In this document: positions 63,686-64,000 of the stretch, piece by piece | Layout of the letters: each line of letters starts with the position of its first letter | How positions within the stretch are numbered: position 1 is the first letter of the stretch | NCBI GenBank assembly: GCA_013398175.1 | Contig: VZRZ01001932.1 | Location: forward strand, 6,572 to 70,571 | Direction: 5' to 3' | Source of the DNA: Climacteris rufus | Lineage: Eukaryota; Chordata; Aves; Passeriformes; Climacteridae | Length of the DNA: 64,000 bases | Position numbers and translations under genes: made by a program | The notes under the pieces: generated by a model | The model's input: only the letters and a program-made list of their open reading frames with translations | The model's database searches: none | What the model was told of the DNA's origin: nothing

Positions 63686-64000
63686 GACTTCAGTAGGTGT
63701 CATAGCAAACTCCTTCTGACCTCTCAGAGCCAGCAAACTCTCAAGTTTAATATACTCAAAAGACCACCACCGAAACCAACAATGGACCCTGGGCTATTTC
63801 TATTCCTCAAGGCTCAATCCTTCACCTGTTGCAAAGATGGAAAGGTAATTTTACACAGGTGTATATATATACCTTGTATATTCTCTTTAGATCTGTGCGT
63901 GTGTATGTGAATTTGCTATAGAAAATGTATTATGAATGTTGCCCTCTAAGACTTTTACGTATGTTAGATTTGTGTGTAAGTTAAACTTAGAAATGAGTTA
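63686..64000. other. Right-edge stretch, nothing identified
   Basis: About 315 bases of ordinary sequence after LTR B copy 2. No gene or repeat was recognised. Confidence 0.5.

Noticed and set aside
1..64000. CRISPR arrays, defence islands, operons or other microbial systems
   Set aside because: No regularly spaced repeats, no operon-like gene packing and no bacterial ribosome-binding sites; the repeat content is avian.

Overview
This is a vertebrate, almost certainly avian, nuclear non-coding window. The base composition is AT-rich and no open reading frame looks like a real protein. The interspersed repeats are the bird set: CR1 LINE fragments ending in ATTCTRTG-type octamers, many solitary endogenous-retrovirus LTRs, and one tRNA-Ile-like SINE with a CR1-type tail, which resembles the zebra-finch element TguSINE1. 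That SINE makes a passerine the best guess (inference). There is one 8-base assembly gap at 22471-22478. I found no exon, rRNA gene, functional tRNA gene, CRISPR array or microbial system; the setting looks intergenic or deep-intronic. Layout: a C-type LTR is cut by the left edge (1-276). A degraded CR1 lies at about 2740-3440. A roughly 0.5-kb unit occurs twice in direct orientation (6108-6609 and 16060-16540). LTR A copy 1 is at 7773-8347. Old CR1 pieces lie at about 9690-10445, 12042-12790, 15000-15095 and 18278-18371. A 1.1-kb C-type LTR spans 25313-26416. The densest region is 36381-40510, where one CR1 appears to have been split by LTR B copy 1, by a segment carrying a C-type LTR fragment, and by LTR F, which is itself split by LTR E. 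Further right come ERVL-like LTR D copy 1 (46802-47382), a short alpharetrovirus-like LTR G (49480-49754), LTR A copy 2 (51599-52151), the SINE (about 54357-54508), LTR D copy 2 (58568-59166) with a CR1 3' end just beyond it, and LTR B copy 2 (63055-63679). How the parts relate: at least twelve LTRs of seven types cover roughly 11 percent of the window, and no gag, pol or env coding sequence was recognised beside any of them. Seven have perfect 5- or 6-bp target duplications directly abutting TG...CA ends, so they are solo LTRs left by recombination. Several keep TATA, CCAAT and AATAAA motifs and could act as local promoters or polyadenylation sites. The features are historical layers of insertion, not genes working in a pathway. 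Family names are by-eye recognition; letters A-G are labels for this window only.
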